From Bacteroidota bacterium (GTDB lineage Bacteria; Bacteroidota; Bacteroidia; Bacteroidales; F082): a stretch of 64,000 nt of DNA. Below the pieces are notes generated by a model, which was not told the DNA's origin, did not search any database, and worked only from the letters and a program-made list of their open reading frames with translations. The DNA is taken from positions 1-64,000 of the forward strand of contig JAERTD010000091.1 of assembly GCA_016845175.1 (NCBI GenBank). Direction: 5' to 3'. Numbering within the stretch: the first letter of the stretch is position 1; each line of letters opens with the position of its first letter. Of this stretch, positions 46,785 through 55,945 are shown piece by piece. The position numbers were made by a program, and so were the translations under genes.

Positions 46785-49472
46785 ATGAACACCCCAACTA
46801 ACGGAAAGGAGCATGATAGTCAGTATAACCATTTTGGCAAGCTGGCATCCGAACAAACAACTGTACGAGAAGCTACTGATGCTCCTTCTTCAAGAACCCT
46901 CAGAGCCAAAGAACGTTACTTTGTCACCAAATCCTCGGCAAGCATCGAATACCCCTATTGGTATACCAGAACCTGGGAAGCGCTGGAAGGTGAGATACCC
47001 ATTATCCGAAGAGCTGAAGCCATGAAATCGGCTTTTTCTCATATCACTCCTGTGGTTTATCCCGGCGAGCTTATTGCCATGAGCAAGGCCAATTATCTCA
47101 GAGGATCCTTTCCGATGCCATGGTTATCAGAGGCCTATTTTATGGCTGCAGAAGGTGAGATGTATCAGGAAGCTTTACAAGCCGGCAAGGTTAGTGCTGA
47201 TACAGTAACCACTATGGGTCAGGGAGGTGGAAATGTCACCAAAAGTATGGGCAAAGTCTTGTCCATTGCAGGTAAATTTGGTTTGCGATCCGAGGAAATG
47301 CCCATGTTGGTGAAGATAGCCAAGAAATGGCATAATAAATCGGTGGATGATGTGGGCCACAAATACGAACAAATGGTACCCGGATATGATACCAAAGAGG
47401 AAATTATGCGTTCGGTCATCTGTATGTTCGATTCAGGCTATACCTTGCCACAGGGCCGGGAGGTGATGAATTACTATTATCCCTTACAATATGGCATCGA
47501 TGGAATCATTGATATGTGCAAGGAAGGCATCGAAGAAACTGCTGGCTATCCTGATATGGACCGATTGTATTTCTACAAGGCCATCATGCTCATGTTGGAA
47601 GGAATCCAAACCTGGATAAGAAACTATGCAGAGGAATACAAAGAAATAGCCACCTATTGCACTGAGGAACAAGAAAAAGAGGAATATCTGGACTTGGCAG
47701 AGAGGTTGTTATGGTTATCATCCAAACCTCCGAGAAGCTTTTTTGATGCAGTACAACTCACCTGGATCTTTCATATTGCTGTACTCAATGAAGATGCCAT
47801 CTCTGGTTTGTCACCCGGACGCCTCGGGCAGGTACTCTACCCCTATTGGAAAAGTGATATGGATAAGGGTATTATTAGCAGGGAATTAAGTTTGGAATGG
47901 CTGGAAAATATGCGCATGAAATTCACTCAAATTGACTGCTTTGCTTCCATGGGCGTCGTGGGTGGAGTGCTCTCGGGCAATACCTTTAACAATCTGTGTG
48001 TGGGTGGACTTGACAAAGAAGGGAACAGCGCAGCCAATGAGTTGGAAGCGCTGATACTGAAAGCTGGAATGACTTGTGATACTCCTCAGCCTACACTTTC
48101 ACTATTATTCGATGAAAAATCACCTGAAGACTTCCTGTTGAAAGGCGTGGAATGCACCAAGGTCGGTACTGGTTATCCAGCCTGGATTAACAACCAGGTG
48201 GCCATGGAATTCCTAATGACTAATTATGTGGAAGAAGGCATGACCATTGAGGAAGCAAGAGCCTGGGCCATAGGGGGTTGTCTGGAGACTTCTGCCTGTT
48301 CGTGGATGCCTCTTGAATATGAAGATATGACGCATTATATACCTGGAGGCTCTGCTCCTGCCACCAGTGTGGGTGTGCATTTTATATCACTTCCCAAAAT
48401 ACTCGAAACTGTCTTGAGCAGGGGTATTGACAAAAGAACAGGACAAAGGGTATATGAAGACCATCATTTCATATTAGATTCATATGAATCGGTCTGGAAG
48501 GCCTTTAAAAAGTATTTCAGGGAAACGGTAAAAGTGCTTACCCTGACCAATAATATACAGCATGATGCCTGGAGAAAGATCACACCCTCCCTGGTAAACT
48601 CCATGCTTAAACCTGATTGTCTTACCAAAGGGAAAGATATCGGACAACAGGGCTCACGTTACAACAGAACCTTCAATGTGGAAATCTGTGGGGGTGTGAA
48701 CCTTGCCAATGCCCTTGCCTCATTGAAGAAGAATGTGTTTGAGGACAAGAACTTTAGCCTTAAAGAGTTACGGGAAGCCCTGGATGCCAACTTTGGTTAC
48801 AAAACTGCACAGGAAACAGGCTCCTATTCTCTAATTGATCAGCAAAAGTCAGAGAACTTCTTAACCTACCTTAAGATTCATAAACTGTGTATGGATGCCC
48901 CGAAATATGGTAATGATGACCCCATGGTTGATGGTATATTTAAGGAGTGGCAGGAATGGTTTGCAGACATGTGTAGCGATTACACCTCTTTATACGACAA
49001 GGCCTTATACCCTTGTCAGATTTCAGTTTCCACCCATGCACCTATGGGAGCGGTTACCTTAGCTACTCCTGATGGCAGGCTGGCTGGCACTACCTTTGTG
49101 GATGGGTCTGTTTCGGCCTATCCAGGCACCGACAACAATGGACCTTATGCGCTGTTCAACTCGGCAACCTGTTACAACCATGCCTTGTCACAAAACTCAC
49201 AATTGAATATGAAAATACATCCATCGGTTGTGCAGGGACGTGAAGGGGCCAAGAAATTCCTTGAAATGATCAAAGCCTATTTGCGACAGGGTGCCTTTCA
49301 TGCTCAATTTAATGTGGTGGATTCACGCATGTTAAAAGATGCACAAGAGAATCCGGATGAATACAGGGGTCTCATGGTTCGCGTGGCTGGCTTTACACAG
49401 TACTGGGTTGAGCTTGGCAAACAGATTCAGGATGAAGTTATCGCCAGGACTGAATACCAGGAGATTGGTTAA
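46785..49472 (+). CDS. hpdB: 4-hydroxyphenylacetate decarboxylase, glycyl radical subunit
   Basis: An 895-residue glycyl radical enzyme. The thiyl radical Cys499 and Glu501 lie in GGCLET, the glycyl radical Gly869 in RVAGFTQYW; the 370-residue spacing equals that of characterised clostridial HpdB (Cys503-Gly873). With the same offset of four, Ser340, His532 and Glu633 match the substrate-binding Ser344, His536 and Glu637. It decarboxylates 4-hydroxyphenylacetate, from tyrosine fermentation, to p-cresol, in the cytoplasm without oxygen. The small subunit and activase genes follow directly, and the small subunit sets it apart from phenylacetate and indoleacetate decarboxylases as I know them. 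A related 3,4-dihydroxyphenylacetate activity is possible. Confidence 0.92.
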   Translation: MNTPTNGKEHDSQYNHFGKLASEQTTVREATDAPSSRTLRAKERYFVTKSSASIEYPYWYTRTWEALEGEIPIIRRAEAMKSAFSHITPVVYPGELIAMSKANYLRGSFPMPWLSEAYFMAAEGEMYQEALQAGKVSADTVTTMGQGGGNVTKSMGKVLSIAGKFGLRSEEMPMLVKIAKKWHNKSVDDVGHKYEQMVPGYDTKEEIMRSVICMFDSGYTLPQGREVMNYYYPLQYGIDGIIDMCKEGIEETAGYPDMDRLYFYKAIMLMLEGIQTWIRNYAEEYKEIATYCTEEQEKEEYLDLAERLLWLSSKPPRSFFDAVQLTWIFHIAVLNEDAISGLSPGRLGQVLYPYWKSDMDKGIISRELSLEWLENMRMKFTQIDCFASMGVVGGVLSGNTFNNLCVGGLDKEGNSAANELEALILKAGMTCDTPQPTLSLLFDEKSPEDFLLKGVECTKVGTGYPAWINNQVAMEFLMTNYVEEGMTIEEARAWAIGGCLETSACSWMPLEYEDMTHYIPGGSAPATSVGVHFISLPKILETVLSRGIDKRTGQRVYEDHHFILDSYESVWKAFKKYFRETVKVLTLTNNIQHDAWRKITPSLVNSMLKPDCLTKGKDIGQQGSRYNRTFNVEICGGVNLANALASLKKNVFEDKNFSLKELREALDANFGYKTAQETGSYSLIDQQKSENFLTYLKIHKLCMDAPKYGNDDPMVDGIFKEWQEWFADMCSDYTSLYDKALYPCQISVSTHAPMGAVTLATPDGRLAGTTFVDGSVSAYPGTDNNGPYALFNSATCYNHALSQNSQLNMKIHPSVVQGREGAKKFLEMIKAYLRQGAFHAQFNVVDSRMLKDAQENPDEYRGLMVRVAGFTQYWVELGKQIQDEVIARTEYQEIG

Positions 49473-49516
49473 TGTGATGCGAATACAAATACACACTTAA
49501 AATAAGACCTGACATT

Positions 49517-49774
49517 ATGGACTATACCCACAAAGATTGCAAACATTTCCTTGCGGTGGATGTATTCAAAGGTATATGCAAGCGCGACCAGGATAATATT
49601 CTGGCCGATGATAGCAGTTGTGATCGATTTGACTTGCTGGAACGATGCAAATACTGCAAGAATTACAAGGCAACCCAGGAGCAATTAGGCCTTTGTATGG
49701 ATACAGTGGATGCTTATCCTGACATGATTGCCAAAACCTGTAATGACTTCCAATGGAGAAGCCATCAAGCCTAA
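49517..49774 (+). CDS. hpdC: 4-hydroxyphenylacetate decarboxylase small Fe-S subunit
   Basis: An 85-residue protein matching HpdC. His5, Cys8, Cys21, Cys35 and Cys44, Cys47, Cys60, Cys75 correspond to the ligands of two [4Fe-4S] clusters, one with a His ligand (His3/Cys6/Cys19/Cys36 and Cys42/Cys45/Cys59/Cys77 in the clostridial protein). The subunit is required for a stable, activatable decarboxylase complex. The 3' end overlaps hpdA by 22 bases. Confidence 0.92.
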   Translation: MDYTHKDCKHFLAVDVFKGICKRDQDNILADDSSCDRFDLLERCKYCKNYKATQEQLGLCMDTVDAYPDMIAKTCNDFQWRSHQA

Positions 49775-50682
49775 GGGCTACCATTTTCGATGTGCAGGGT
49801 TTGTCGGTTCATGACGGTCCTGGATGCCGGACCGTTGTATTTTTCAAAGGATGCCCTTTGAATTGCTATTGGTGCTCGAACCCTGAAGGCATCTCGTTGG
49901 AAACCACCCCTTTTTATAACGCACAGAAATGCATAATGGATGGTAAATGTGCAGAGGCTTGCCTCTTGGATGCCATCACCATAACCGATGGAGCTTTGGA
50001 TATTGATCGCAATCGGTGTGGGCCTTGTCATGAATACCATTGTATTGATGTGTGCTTAACTGAGGCATTAAGGAAACCTTCCTATGACATCAGTTTAGAT
50101 GAGCTCATGAAGATTATCCAACGCGACCGGAAATTCTGGGGAGCCGAGGGAGGGATTACCTTATCAGGTGGGGAAGCTTTCCAACAGTTTGATTTCAGTT
50201 TTGAGCTTTTGAAACAAGCCTATGATTCTTACATTCACACGGCTATTGAAACATGTGGTTGTGTCCCCTGGGATCATTATGAAAAAGCCCTACCTTATTT
50301 GAATTGGATATATTTTGATCTGAAGCATATGGATGCTAAATCGCATAAGGAAGCCACTGGAGTGCATAACAAACTCATTTTGGAAAATGCTAAAAAACTG
50401 GTGGCACATTTTAAGGGAAGACTGATGTTTCGAACACCCATAATTCCGGGTTTTAATGACAACCAATCTCACATAGAATCTATGATTCAGTTTCTTCAGG
50501 AAATTAAGATAAAGGAAATTAACATCCTGCCTTTACATAATCTGGGCCTGGAGAAATACAAACATATGGGTTTGAAAAAAGAAGCCTTAGCAAGCCCAAA
50601 ACCCATTGAATTGCAGCGCATTGCCGACCGCTTTGCCAAAGAAAAAATCGAATGCTATATAGGTTCTGAAACGCCTTTTTAA
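49753..50682 (+). CDS. hpdA: 4-hydroxyphenylacetate decarboxylase activating enzyme
   Basis: A 309-residue glycyl-radical activase. The radical-SAM motif is CPLNCYWC (CX3CX2C) near residue 35, with the GGE motif in ITLSGGEAFQQ. An inserted ferredoxin-like part carries two Cys groups (CIMDGKCAEAC and CGPCHEYHCIDVC), as in HpdA-type activases. It uses S-adenosylmethionine and a reduced [4Fe-4S] cluster to make the Gly869 radical on HpdB. Start overlaps hpdC; the stop codon shares bases with the parC stop on the other strand. Confidence 0.92.
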   Translation: MEKPSSLRATIFDVQGLSVHDGPGCRTVVFFKGCPLNCYWCSNPEGISLETTPFYNAQKCIMDGKCAEACLLDAITITDGALDIDRNRCGPCHEYHCIDVCLTEALRKPSYDISLDELMKIIQRDRKFWGAEGGITLSGGEAFQQFDFSFELLKQAYDSYIHTAIETCGCVPWDHYEKALPYLNWIYFDLKHMDAKSHKEATGVHNKLILENAKKLVAHFKGRLMFRTPIIPGFNDNQSHIESMIQFLQEIKIKEINILPLHNLGLEKYKHMGLKKEALASPKPIELQRIADRFAKEKIECYIGSETPF

Positions 50683-53558
50683 AACTCCAGTTCCATTTGT
50701 GATTCTCCTGAATCGGCAGGTGGGTTTTTTGGATCTGTTTCCTCCTCTTTTACAGCTGACTCTGTCTTCTCAGTTGTTTTTATTTTTGGTTTTGCTTTGG
50801 TCTTAGGGGTAGTAGACTTTTTGGTTTCATTGCTTTTCTTTGTGGCTTTCGGCTCTTTGGTTTTTTTAATTTCTTTAGGTGCTACAATTTCCAGAGGAAT
50901 TTCAGATTCGATAACTTTGGGTTCTTCTTTCACTTCATCTTCCACAGGGGCCACTTCAGTTTCAGCTATTATCTCATCCTCCTTGATTTCTTCCGCAACT
51001 TCTTCTACTTCATGCTCACCCTCAGGTTTTTCATAGGGTAAGGGGTCCAGAAACTTAAGTTTCTTAACCGCTTTGTTGGTGATTCGCTTACCCTTAGCCC
51101 GATAACTCTTCACACCAATGAAATCTGCCAGAGTATGCACCTCAAACTCAGCTTCTGCATCCGACTTTTTCTTCATTTCAAGTTCCAGAACAGGAAGGTG
51201 ATCAAGAGAATACATCACCATTCGTGAGCCCTTGGTTTCAGGAATGAAAACATGTCGTTTATTCAATGGTAAATGCTCGGAAATTTGAAATCTTTTCACA
51301 TAGTATTTGCCTTGATCTCCATCAAAATAAATGGCTGTAACAACCATTTCGGGATTAAATTTTACCAGCTTGTCCATGCCATCGTCAAAATGGGTAGACA
51401 GGTCATAACCTGAAAGCTTGAAATCACCAGTGTTTTGAATGGAAAGGATTCGGTCATCACTGATGAAATCACCGACATAAATACCTCTGTCATCAGTATT
51501 CAAACGCCTGACAGTATCATCATACCATACACTTAGGGCACCTAAGGTTGACACTCCTTCTTCACGCTGTACGATATTCTTCACAGAGAATTTGGTCAGA
51601 ATATTACCCTTTACACCCCTACCCTTAATGGCCAGTTCACTAAAATCAAAGTCAAACTGGGTACGTTTCAGTCGTGCCTTGGGACGCAAATTAACTTTAA
51701 TAACCTCTGCTTCACCATTGGGGTTTGCTGTGAAATAAATGATTTTTGAACCCTCAGTTCCCTGAGTCAAGGAATACTCTTTGTCGCGTGTGATGCCTTT
51801 TACGGAAAAGCGTTTCACATAATAAGTTCCTCTTTTGCCATCACGATAGATCATATTGTAGACGGTACGGTCATCATTCTTCTTGAAGACATCCACATGC
51901 ATGACCCCTTCTCCAACAAAAACCTTTGATGCCACCTTGGTTACCACAAGGGTACCATCTTCACGAATAACTATGATATCATCTATATCGGAACATTCGG
52001 TTACATACTCATCTTTTTTGAGAGAAGTTCCAACAAAACCTTCATCGCGATTGACATACAATTTCTGATTGGCCACAGCAACCATGGTAGCCTGAATGGT
52101 ATCGAAATTCCTGATTTCAGTTTTACGTTCTTTCCCTTTTCCAAATTTCTTTTTTACTTGCCTGAAATAGTTGATGGCATAATCAATCAAGTGTTCCAGG
52201 TGATTCTTTACCTCATCCATTTCGGCTTCTATGGATTTAATGAGATCATCAGCCTTGAAGGCATTGTATTTGGAAATCCTCTTAATCTTTATTTCTGTAA
52301 GGCGAATCAAATCATCTTCGGTAACCGGGCGCCACAGCTTTTTCTTGAATGGCTTTAAACCCTTGTCGATGGTTTTGAGTACACAATCCCAGGTTTCGCA
52401 ACTTTCGATGTCGAGATAGATGCGGTTTTCGATGAAAATCTTTTCAAGAGAAGAGTTGTGCCATTGATCTTCCAGTTCCTTTAATCTGATCTCCAACTCG
52501 GTTTTCAGTAGCAGAACTGTATGGTCCGTATTACGCCTTAGAATTTCTTCCACACTTAAAAAGTGTGGTTTTTCATTGTAAATCACGCAACAGTTGGGTG
52601 ATATGGATACTTCACAATTGGTGAAGGCGTATAGGGCATCAATGGTTTGATCAGGAGAAACATTGGCCGCAAGGTGGATGACAATTTCAACATTTTCAGC
52701 TGTATTATCATCAATCTTTTTAATCTTAATCTTACCCTTATCGTTGGCGGATACCACCGAATCGATGAGTGATGTAGTGGTAGTGGTAAAGGGGATTTCG
52801 TTAATAACCAGAGTCTTCTTATCAATCAGGCTGATTTTAGCTCTCACCCTGACTTTTCCTCCTCTGAGGCCATTATTATATTTGGTGAAATCGGCCATTC
52901 CTCCGGTAAGGAAGTCAGGGAAGATTTCAAAATCTTTTTGTTGGAGGTATTTTATGGAAGCATCGATTAACTCGTTGAAGTTGTGGGGCAGAATTTTGGA
53001 TGCCAGGCCCACTGCGATTCCTTCCACTCCTTGTGCAAGCAACAAAGGAAATTTCACCGGAAGGGTAATGGGTTCTTTATTCCTGCCATCATAGGATGAT
53101 TTCCAGGAAGTAGTTTTGGGGTTAAATACAACTTCTTTGGCAAATTTTGATAATCGGGCTTCAATATATCTGGGAGCAGCGGCACGGTCACCGGTAAGTG
53201 TATTACCCCAGTTACCCTGCATCTCGATAAGCAATTCTTTTTGACCCAGTTGAACCAATGCATCTCCGATGGATGCATCACCGTGGGGATGAAATTGCAT
53301 AGTATGTCCGATAATATTAGCCACCTTATTGAAGCGCCCATCATCGAGACGGTTCATGGCATGAAGGATGCGTCGTTGTACAGGTTTAAGACCGTCGTCT
53401 ACTTCAGGAACAGCTCTTTCAAGGATAACATAGGACGCATAATCAAGAAACCAGTTTTCGTACATCCCCCTTAATGGGATGATGTGATGACCCTCGTTTG
53501 TTTGCAATTCTTCATTGTCCTTAGGTAATTCCTCTTGAATGTCCTCCTTTTCACTCAT
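50679..53558 (-). CDS. parC: DNA topoisomerase IV subunit A (ParC/GyrA-like)
   Basis: A 959-residue type IIA topoisomerase subunit. Catalytic Tyr131 is in AAAPRYIEARL, and HPHGDASIG lies before it. A beta-propeller C-terminal domain (about 500-830) follows, then a long Lys/Glu/Pro-rich tail (about 840-959: KPKIKTTEKTESAVKEEE). The HPHGDASIG form suggests ParC rather than GyrA. ParE is not in the window. ATG 53558 was taken over the in-frame TTG at 53561. The batA gene starts upstream, 21 bases between. Confidence 0.9.
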   Translation of the reverse strand: MSEKEDIQEELPKDNEELQTNEGHHIIPLRGMYENWFLDYASYVILERAVPEVDDGLKPVQRRILHAMNRLDDGRFNKVANIIGHTMQFHPHGDASIGDALVQLGQKELLIEMQGNWGNTLTGDRAAAPRYIEARLSKFAKEVVFNPKTTSWKSSYDGRNKEPITLPVKFPLLLAQGVEGIAVGLASKILPHNFNELIDASIKYLQQKDFEIFPDFLTGGMADFTKYNNGLRGGKVRVRAKISLIDKKTLVINEIPFTTTTTSLIDSVVSANDKGKIKIKKIDDNTAENVEIVIHLAANVSPDQTIDALYAFTNCEVSISPNCCVIYNEKPHFLSVEEILRRNTDHTVLLLKTELEIRLKELEDQWHNSSLEKIFIENRIYLDIESCETWDCVLKTIDKGLKPFKKKLWRPVTEDDLIRLTEIKIKRISKYNAFKADDLIKSIEAEMDEVKNHLEHLIDYAINYFRQVKKKFGKGKERKTEIRNFDTIQATMVAVANQKLYVNRDEGFVGTSLKKDEYVTECSDIDDIIVIREDGTLVVTKVASKVFVGEGVMHVDVFKKNDDRTVYNMIYRDGKRGTYYVKRFSVKGITRDKEYSLTQGTEGSKIIYFTANPNGEAEVIKVNLRPKARLKRTQFDFDFSELAIKGRGVKGNILTKFSVKNIVQREEGVSTLGALSVWYDDTVRRLNTDDRGIYVGDFISDDRILSIQNTGDFKLSGYDLSTHFDDGMDKLVKFNPEMVVTAIYFDGDQGKYYVKRFQISEHLPLNKRHVFIPETKGSRMVMYSLDHLPVLELEMKKKSDAEAEFEVHTLADFIGVKSYRAKGKRITNKAVKKLKFLDPLPYEKPEGEHEVEEVAEEIKEDEIIAETEVAPVEDEVKEEPKVIESEIPLEIVAPKEIKKTKEPKATKKSNETKKSTTPKTKAKPKIKTTEKTESAVKEEETDPKNPPADSGESQMELEF

Positions 53559-53579
53559 CAAATCTAAATTATAAGCCCT

Positions 53580-55622
53580 CTATCTCCAAAGGCGCAAAAT
53601 CAATACTTCTGCCAATAAAATCAAAAGTGCGAATATAATAAATAGCTTCCAAAAAGCGGGCTGTTTCAGCCTTGTGTTGATAACTTCATGAAGTGTATCT
53701 TCATTTTCCCCAATGACAGTGGTATAGGTTAAGGGACTGTCCAACAAAGCTGTTGTCAGGTCTGTTTCATCATAAAACTCCATCAAAGATTCTTCACGTG
53801 GATAATTAAAGGCAAAGAGCATTTTAGAAAGGGTATCCTGTTTCAAATTATAAAAGCCGTCAGTCGTGATGGCATCATAGAATGAAAGTTGGGGAACTGC
53901 GTTTACGTATTCCAGCGATGGGATGAATGAGTAATCACTACCTATTTCGTTTACACTGAGCTGTTCATCCTGAAGCTTGATATCTTTGGAGAGGGCCATT
54001 TTCGCATGCTGACCCACCTCATGATAAAAACCTGTTTGACGGTTACCAGCTAAAGCAGCCCCATACATAATGGGAACAAAAAGTTCATGATTGGAGAAAT
54101 TACCATAGGCCGGGTCCAGGTTCACTGCCAGCGCATAGAAATTGCCCAAACCCAGTTTCTTGGCATACAAAAAGACATCGCCATTGAGTAGATGGATCAG
54201 TGGTTCAATTCCTGAGTTGATGGTATAAGAATATCGCATATACCTCTGCAATACAGGAAGGTCGGGATTGTCGGGAATGAGGGTAATGGCATCCTTAAAT
54301 AATTCATGTTGTTCCTTTACCGACACTACCCTATTGCGACCCTTAACTACTGTTTCTATTTTACCAGCATTCAAATAGCTTAGCAACTGATTAGAAGCAC
54401 CAACCGACTCAGAATCTTCAGGTAAAAAAACCAGGTTTCCTCCTTGCTCGACATAGTTTCGGATTTGCTTTTGTAAGCCACTACTGTAGGAGGGTAGGCC
54501 ATTGAGTAGAATTAAATGGTAATCTTTGAGTTTGTTATAATCGATTCTTTTATGATGGATGGTTTCGAAATCAAACAAACTATCAGCCATGTAAAATGAG
54601 CTGAGTTCATCGGAACCTTTATCAGCATAAATCTCAAGAACCTTTATGGCTGGCATTACCTCATAACTAAAATAGAGTTTGTCATCAAAGCGGATGGGGA
54701 AATCTTCTATTTCAAGCAATCCGGCATGCCATCCTGCCTCTCCAAAGGTGAAATCCATATGCACCAATTGTCGGGCGTTGGCTTTCAGGTCGACACCTGC
54801 AACGGCTTTTTTCTGACCATCAATAAAGAGTTGTAGGGGCAGTTTCTCATAGTCAATATCCGAGGCATTCACCACCCGCACTTTAAGTTGCCCACGACGT
54901 TCAGGAAGCATCAGGGGTACATCCATCCAGCAGGTATCGATGAACACATTCCTGACATTAGCCTGCCTTGCAGGCACAAAATAATACATACCGGAACTAT
55001 CCGCAGGGAATTTATCAAAATCAGTACTGCTTTTTTGAAAATCAGAAAACAGAAAGGCGTTCCAGGCTTGTAAGTCATCTTGCTCTGCTGCTTTCCGGAT
55101 GGTTTTGAGCACAGCAGAAAGATGCCGTCTGTTATGATCAATGCTGATCATATCCAAGGCATTTAGCATTAAATCCTTGCTTATGGTTTTGCTCTGCCCT
55201 GTATTCACCTCATTGGTTAGCAATACAAAACGATGGTCGCGCTTAGCCGCTTCAACCATTTTTTTTGCATCATGTATGGCCTGGTCGAATAAGCGGCCAT
55301 TGTTTCCCTGGGCTCGCATGCTAAAGGAATTGTCGATGTAGATATAGGAGAAATCATCTGCTTTTTTCGTCAGGGTATCATCATCCTTAAACACAGGGTC
55401 AGCAAATGCCAATACCAAACTTGCTATGGCCAATAAGCGTAACAACAAAACAATGAGGTGTTTTAGCTTGTTTTGCTTACGGGTTTCCTGAGTAATGTTT
55501 TTCAGGAATTGTATATTACTGAAATATAATTTCTTATACCTCCTGAAATTAAACAGATGTATGATGATTGGAATGGCCAGAGCGAGCAGGCCATAAAGCA
55601 TTTCAGGATGATTAAACTGCAT
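53580..55622 (-). CDS. BatA-type membrane protein (N-terminal aerotolerance domain)
   Basis: A 680-residue protein with the BatA N-terminal domain: helix about 8-22 (LYGLLALAIPIIIHLFNF), a second near 58-76 (LIVLLLRLLAIASLVLAF), then a vWA-like domain with a DNSFSMR motif. A long middle part and a C-terminal helix (FIIFALLILLAEVLIL) follow. Such proteins sit in the inner membrane with a large periplasmic domain and occur in aerotolerance operons or alone. Position ahead of parC suggests cotranscription, not a functional link. Confidence 0.82.
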   Translation of the reverse strand: MQFNHPEMLYGLLALAIPIIIHLFNFRRYKKLYFSNIQFLKNITQETRKQNKLKHLIVLLLRLLAIASLVLAFADPVFKDDDTLTKKADDFSYIYIDNSFSMRAQGNNGRLFDQAIHDAKKMVEAAKRDHRFVLLTNEVNTGQSKTISKDLMLNALDMISIDHNRRHLSAVLKTIRKAAEQDDLQAWNAFLFSDFQKSSTDFDKFPADSSGMYYFVPARQANVRNVFIDTCWMDVPLMLPERRGQLKVRVVNASDIDYEKLPLQLFIDGQKKAVAGVDLKANARQLVHMDFTFGEAGWHAGLLEIEDFPIRFDDKLYFSYEVMPAIKVLEIYADKGSDELSSFYMADSLFDFETIHHKRIDYNKLKDYHLILLNGLPSYSSGLQKQIRNYVEQGGNLVFLPEDSESVGASNQLLSYLNAGKIETVVKGRNRVVSVKEQHELFKDAITLIPDNPDLPVLQRYMRYSYTINSGIEPLIHLLNGDVFLYAKKLGLGNFYALAVNLDPAYGNFSNHELFVPIMYGAALAGNRQTGFYHEVGQHAKMALSKDIKLQDEQLSVNEIGSDYSFIPSLEYVNAVPQLSFYDAITTDGFYNLKQDTLSKMLFAFNYPREESLMEFYDETDLTTALLDSPLTYTTVIGENEDTLHEVINTRLKQPAFWKLFIIFALLILLAEVLILRLWR

Positions 55623-55689
55623 GGAAGCTAAAAAATATGAGGGGCAAATTTAGCTAAAATACTGCAAAGCCCGCAGGCTGATTTTAGCC

Positions 55690-55881
55690 AGCTAAAGTCA
55701 TGCCCAGTCATTTGGATCGAATAAAGGATCTGGACCCGCAGTAGGGATAGCAGCGGCAGCTGGCTGCAGGCAAAAGCTATGGCGGCCGCCATGGCGGAGG
55801 CGAAGGTACTGAGCCCCCGTACAAGGCTGGCAAGCCAGCTCTTGACAAAGGCACTTAAGCGGATAGCCCGGCCACTGCCAT
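55690..55881. other. GC-rich gene-free patch
   Basis: Bases 55741-55860 hold 74 G or C of 120 (62 percent), well above the neighbours. The patch contains several inverted repeats: ATGGCGGCCGCCAT (55779-55792), GCTGGC/GCCAGC pairs and an outer pair GCTAAAAT/ATTTTAGC (55653-55688). A 66-codon frame on the minus strand starts inside the gdhA terminator and shows no family, so I do not call a gene. It could encode a structured RNA or be acquired DNA. Confidence 0.45.
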
Positions 55882-55914
55882 AAAAAAAGCTCCCCCATGG
55901 CTTTGGAGGAGCTC
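55882..55914 (-). terminator. gdhA terminator
   Basis: On the minus strand AGCTCC (55913-55908) pairs with GGAGCT (55893-55888), followed by seven T. It lies 32 bases after the gdhA stop. Confidence 0.8.
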
Positions 55915-55945
55915 TAAACTAAATTGTTAAACCTATAGTTTATCT

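Noticed and set aside
46785-49472. Pyruvate formate-lyase or choline trimethylamine-lyase
   Set aside because: The small HpdC subunit, the CLE motif and the matching decarboxylase active-site residues point to 4-hydroxyphenylacetate decarboxylase; pyruvate formate-lyase has two adjacent Cys at the site.
55698-55898. 66-codon gene on the minus strand in the GC-rich patch
   Set aside because: Its start lies inside the gdhA terminator and the product has no recognisable domain.
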